Both the position numbers and the translations under genes were made by a program. A stretch of DNA of 64,000 nt from Candidatus Rokuibacteriota bacterium (GTDB taxonomy: Bacteria; Methylomirabilota; Methylomirabilia; Rokubacteriales; CSP1-6): contig QHSP01000016.1 of assembly GCA_003220495.1 (NCBI GenBank), positions 23,831-87,830 of the forward strand, read 5' to 3'. Each line of letters opens with the position of its first letter. Position 1 is the first letter of the stretch. Below are positions 62,057 through 64,000 of this stretch, piece by piece. The notes below the pieces were generated by a model. The model was not told the DNA's origin. It did not search any database and saw only the letters and a list, made by a program, of their open reading frames with translations.

Positions 62057-62403
62057 CTTCCGTTCCCGGCCGTTTCGTAGTAGTCCTCGATGAGGCTTGT
62101 CGCGTCGCCTCTGCGCGGCGGGTGAAGCCGTGGCAGTGCGGCCAGCGCCGTAAGGCGGGGATGTCGGCCCTCGCGCCAGTGCTGCGGATAGCCGCCGGAG
62201 TAACGCCCGGCCGGCAGGCTGCACTCGATCTCCCGGGGACCACCGTGGTGACAGCCTCGCCGGGCCGCATCGCCTGATCGCCGCGACGACCCGCGACGAC
62301 TGAAGAGAAGCGGCTGGCCCGACCGCACGCGGCCTCGAGGCCGGTGAGGTCGACGATGGGCCGGCGTCTGGAAGCGGCGTTCGTCGGCGGCGTGCCGCTC
62401 GCT
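62057..62403. other. Intergenic region with no supported gene
   Basis: A 347-base gap between convergent genes. It carries the direct repeat GTCGTCGCGG twice in 21 bases (minus strand, near 62280-62305). A minus-strand frame shows CHHGGPREIECSLPAGRYSG and a terminal IEDYYETAGNG, which read like a decayed protein-coding fragment, but no start, motif or known family fits. No tRNA, CRISPR or T-run terminator is visible. Confidence 0.4.
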
Positions 62404-63411
62404 TCAGGCCTGGCCCTCGAGCGCGCGCTTGAGCTGATCGAGGTGGTTGTCGTCGTGCCACGCCATCAAGGTGACGAAGTCGTTGATCGTGATGGGGCCG
62501 CGCGTGGCGTGGATCCCGGCGCGCTTCCACTGCTCCGGGGTCAGGGTGCGGAGCAGGGCGAGCGCCTCGTCGCGCCGCGCGCGGAAGGCCGCCAGCGCGA
62601 GCTGCGCGTCGTTCCGGAGATACTGCCGGTCTTCGGCCCAGCGATCGGGCGTGGTGGGATCGAACGCGAGCTTTGGATTGTCCATCGCCAGGATCATCCC
62701 GAACCGGCCGGTGAACATCTCCTCGACGTCGCGCAGGTGGCAGATCGCTTCCTTCGCCGCCCAGTTCTTGGCGTCGGGCCGGCGCGACAGCGCCGCGTCG
62801 TCGCGGCCTCGAATCGCGGCGGCGAGCTCGTCGGCGGTGCGGGAGAGTCGGCGCATCCGCTCCTCGGCCGGCAGCTTCGCGTACTCTTCCATGGTCGGCA
62901 TCGTCACTCTCCCTCTGGTCTCGGGCACCAGCTGATGGAACAGGCTCGACTCGCGCTTGTAGAAGCCTTGCGTATGATACGACTCCGGCAGTCGCAGTCC
63001 CGTGTAATCCACGTGATGCCCGACCTCGTGGAGCAAGGTGCGGAGATACGAGCGAAACGCCACGACGCGCTTCTTCTTGGCCGTCCGCATCCAGAGCTGG
63101 ATCTTCGGCCTGCGGCCTCGCTCCTGGGTGTAGAGGCCATGCAGCTCGCCCCAGCCTGAGTGGGGGCGCGCCGCGAGGACCTCGACCCGCACCGCGGGGA
63201 GGCCCATCGCCGCGGTGAGGCCGGCGACCAGCTCGTGGCTCGCGCGCTCGGTCGCGGCGCGCTCCTCGGTGTTGAGCGCCGCTTCGAGCGCGGCGACGTG
63301 CGGGTAGAGCGCCGTCGGGTCTTCGAGACGGATCTCGACGAGAGCGTCGCTCTGGCGGTAGACGGCCTGCTGCGAGCGCGTCAGCCGTCCGTAGTAGGCG
63401 AAGGGCGCCAC
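62404..63411 (-). CDS. Zinc metalloprotease-like domain fused to a DinB-family domain
   Basis: A 335-residue protein from the GTG at 63411, overlapping the enoyl-CoA hydratase stop by one base. The N-terminal half has an HExxH-type site in YLRTLLHEVGHHVDYTGLRL with KIQLWMRTAKKKRVVAFR before it and a possible third ligand later (YKRESSLFHQL). The C-terminal half is a DinB/YfiT-like four-helix domain beginning near TMPTMEEYAKLPAEERMRRL. Its putative metal His residues lie in EAICHLRDVEEMF and WHDDNHLDQLKRAL. A second start (ATG at the MPTMEEY) preceded by AGAGGGAGAG might also express the DinB part alone. Confidence 0.72.
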   Translation of the reverse strand: MAPFAYYGRLTRSQQAVYRQSDALVEIRLEDPTALYPHVAALEAALNTEERAATERASHELVAGLTAAMGLPAVRVEVLAARPHSGWGELHGLYTQERGRRPKIQLWMRTAKKKRVVAFRSYLRTLLHEVGHHVDYTGLRLPESYHTQGFYKRESSLFHQLVPETRGRVTMPTMEEYAKLPAEERMRRLSRTADELAAAIRGRDDAALSRRPDAKNWAAKEAICHLRDVEEMFTGRFGMILAMDNPKLAFDPTTPDRWAEDRQYLRNDAQLALAAFRARRDEALALLRTLTPEQWKRAGIHATRGPITINDFVTLMAWHDDNHLDQLKRALEGQA

Positions 63412-64000
63412 TACTGCCCGGTGAAGCGCGGCTTTCTCTTTTCGAGAAACGCCTTCGCGCCCTCGAGGCGGTCCTCGGTCGTTCTCAGGAGCGTCGCCAG
63501 GTCGTTCTCGAGGCGGATGCCGTCCTCGAGGGGCAGGCCGAGCCCCTTCACGACCGCCTCCTTCGCGTAGCGGAGCGCGACCGGCGCCTTCTCGGCGAGG
63601 GTCCGCGCGAGCGCCTGCGCGGCGGACTGGACCTCGCCCGCCGGGACCACGCGCTCGACGAGCCCGATCCGCAGGGCCTCGCGCGCGTCGATGCGCGCGC
63701 CGGTCAGGATCATCTCGAGCGCCTTGCCGCGGCCGACGAGCCGGGGCAGCCGCTGCGTGCCGCCGCCGCCCGGGATGATCGCGAGGTTCACCTCGGTGAG
63801 GCCGAGCTGGGAGTCCTCGCCGGCGATCCGGATGTCGCACGCGAGCGCCAGCTCGAGCCCTCCGCCGAGCGCGAACCCGCGAATCGCGGCGATGATCGGC
63901 TGGCCGCAGCGGTCCATCGCGGCGCGGAAGTCGACGCGCCGGCGGGCGTCGCGGAACTTGACGGGCACCTGGGCCTCCACGAACTCGCGGATGTCGGCGC
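63411..64000 (-). CDS. Enoyl-CoA hydratase/isomerase family protein, 5' end outside the window
   Basis: The right edge cuts this crotonase-fold protein; about 196 C-terminal residues are visible. The edge reads [19 protein letters not shown], the stretch that follows the first oxyanion loop in the family. Then come [40 protein letters not shown] and [15 protein letters not shown]. Both catalytic Glu positions are present ([10 protein letters not shown] and GLTEVNLAI), so hydratase activity is likely, unlike the copy at 2768. It ends [14 protein letters not shown] at a TAG shared with the start of the metalloprotease-DinB gene. Confidence 0.9.
   Translation of the reverse strand, partial: ADIREFVEAQVPVKFRDARRRVDFRAAMDRCGQPIIAAIRGFALGGGLELALACDIRIAGEDSQLGLTEVNLAIIPGGGGTQRLPRLVGRGKALEMILTGARIDAREALRIGLVERVVPAGEVQSAAQALARTLAEKAPVALRYAKEAVVKGLGLPLEDGIRLENDLATLLRTTEDRLEGAKAFLEKRKPRFTGQ

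Noticed and set aside
62057..62403. Possible riboswitch or structured RNA in the gap
   Set aside because: No cobalamin, TPP, RNase P, tmRNA or SRP core motif could be found, and the flanking genes converge, so no downstream gene would be controlled.

Overview
This window is GC-rich bacterial chromosomal DNA (roughly two thirds G+C by eye, codon third positions almost all G or C). It is densely packed, with many 1- or 4-base start/stop overlaps. The gene mix is acyl-CoA dehydrogenases, CaiB-type CoA transferase, enoyl-CoA hydratases, glycolate oxidase GlcDEF, oligopeptide-type ABC transporters and a bacterial TrmI. That mix, plus a short GC-rich element repeated just upstream of start codons, suggests an uncultivated soil or groundwater lineage such as Candidatus Rokubacteria / Methylomirabilota. 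This placement is inference; no rRNA or tRNA gene is visible to confirm it. TGA is an ordinary stop here, used in several ATGA and GTGA overlaps.

Layout. 1-3541: envelope protein tail, BON lipoprotein, ilvE, acyl-CoA dehydrogenase, enoyl-CoA hydratase. 3547-5214 (minus): small metzincin-like protein and DAHP synthase. 5281-12296: AceE-like E1, then glcD-glcE-glcF-moaB. 12358-14722: HtrA-type protease, a flavin-fold protein and a lipoprotein. 14859-16085 (minus): a rhodanese-MoeB fusion interrupted by one in-frame TGA at the conserved adenylyltransferase cysteine, followed by a bacterial-SECIS-like hairpin. This is the strongest candidate for something new here, a selenocysteine MoeB. 16190-18630: dTDP-sugar genes rmlA-rmlC-rmlB. 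18681-24387: protease-like PDZ protein that has lost its catalytic residues, HD hydrolase, GcdH-type dehydrogenase, a two-receiver response regulator and a deaminase. 24474-29202: MFS, trmI, ppiD, rpsU, greA. 29213-43469: CoA-ester and acid metabolism plus two oligopeptide-type binding proteins and one permease pair without ATPases, with a DGQHR/DndB-like gene inside.

43470-53214 looks accessory. It holds a 335-base intergenic stretch full of perfect hairpins with a 16-codon ORF, a C39-like protein, two paralogous helical-repeat proteins, and a 1378-residue regulator (sigma54-type AAA+, Fis helix-turn-helix, decayed cyclase domain, second ATPase, TPRs). It ends with a minus-strand module of metallopeptidase, ATP-grasp enzyme and small basic protein. 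54880-62056 is a sugar-phosphate cluster: rpiA, pgi, gnd, glk and a GH63-like glycosidase. The right end carries a metalloprotease-DinB fusion and a truncated enoyl-CoA hydratase.

All product calls come from reading motifs in translated sequence. No database search was run.
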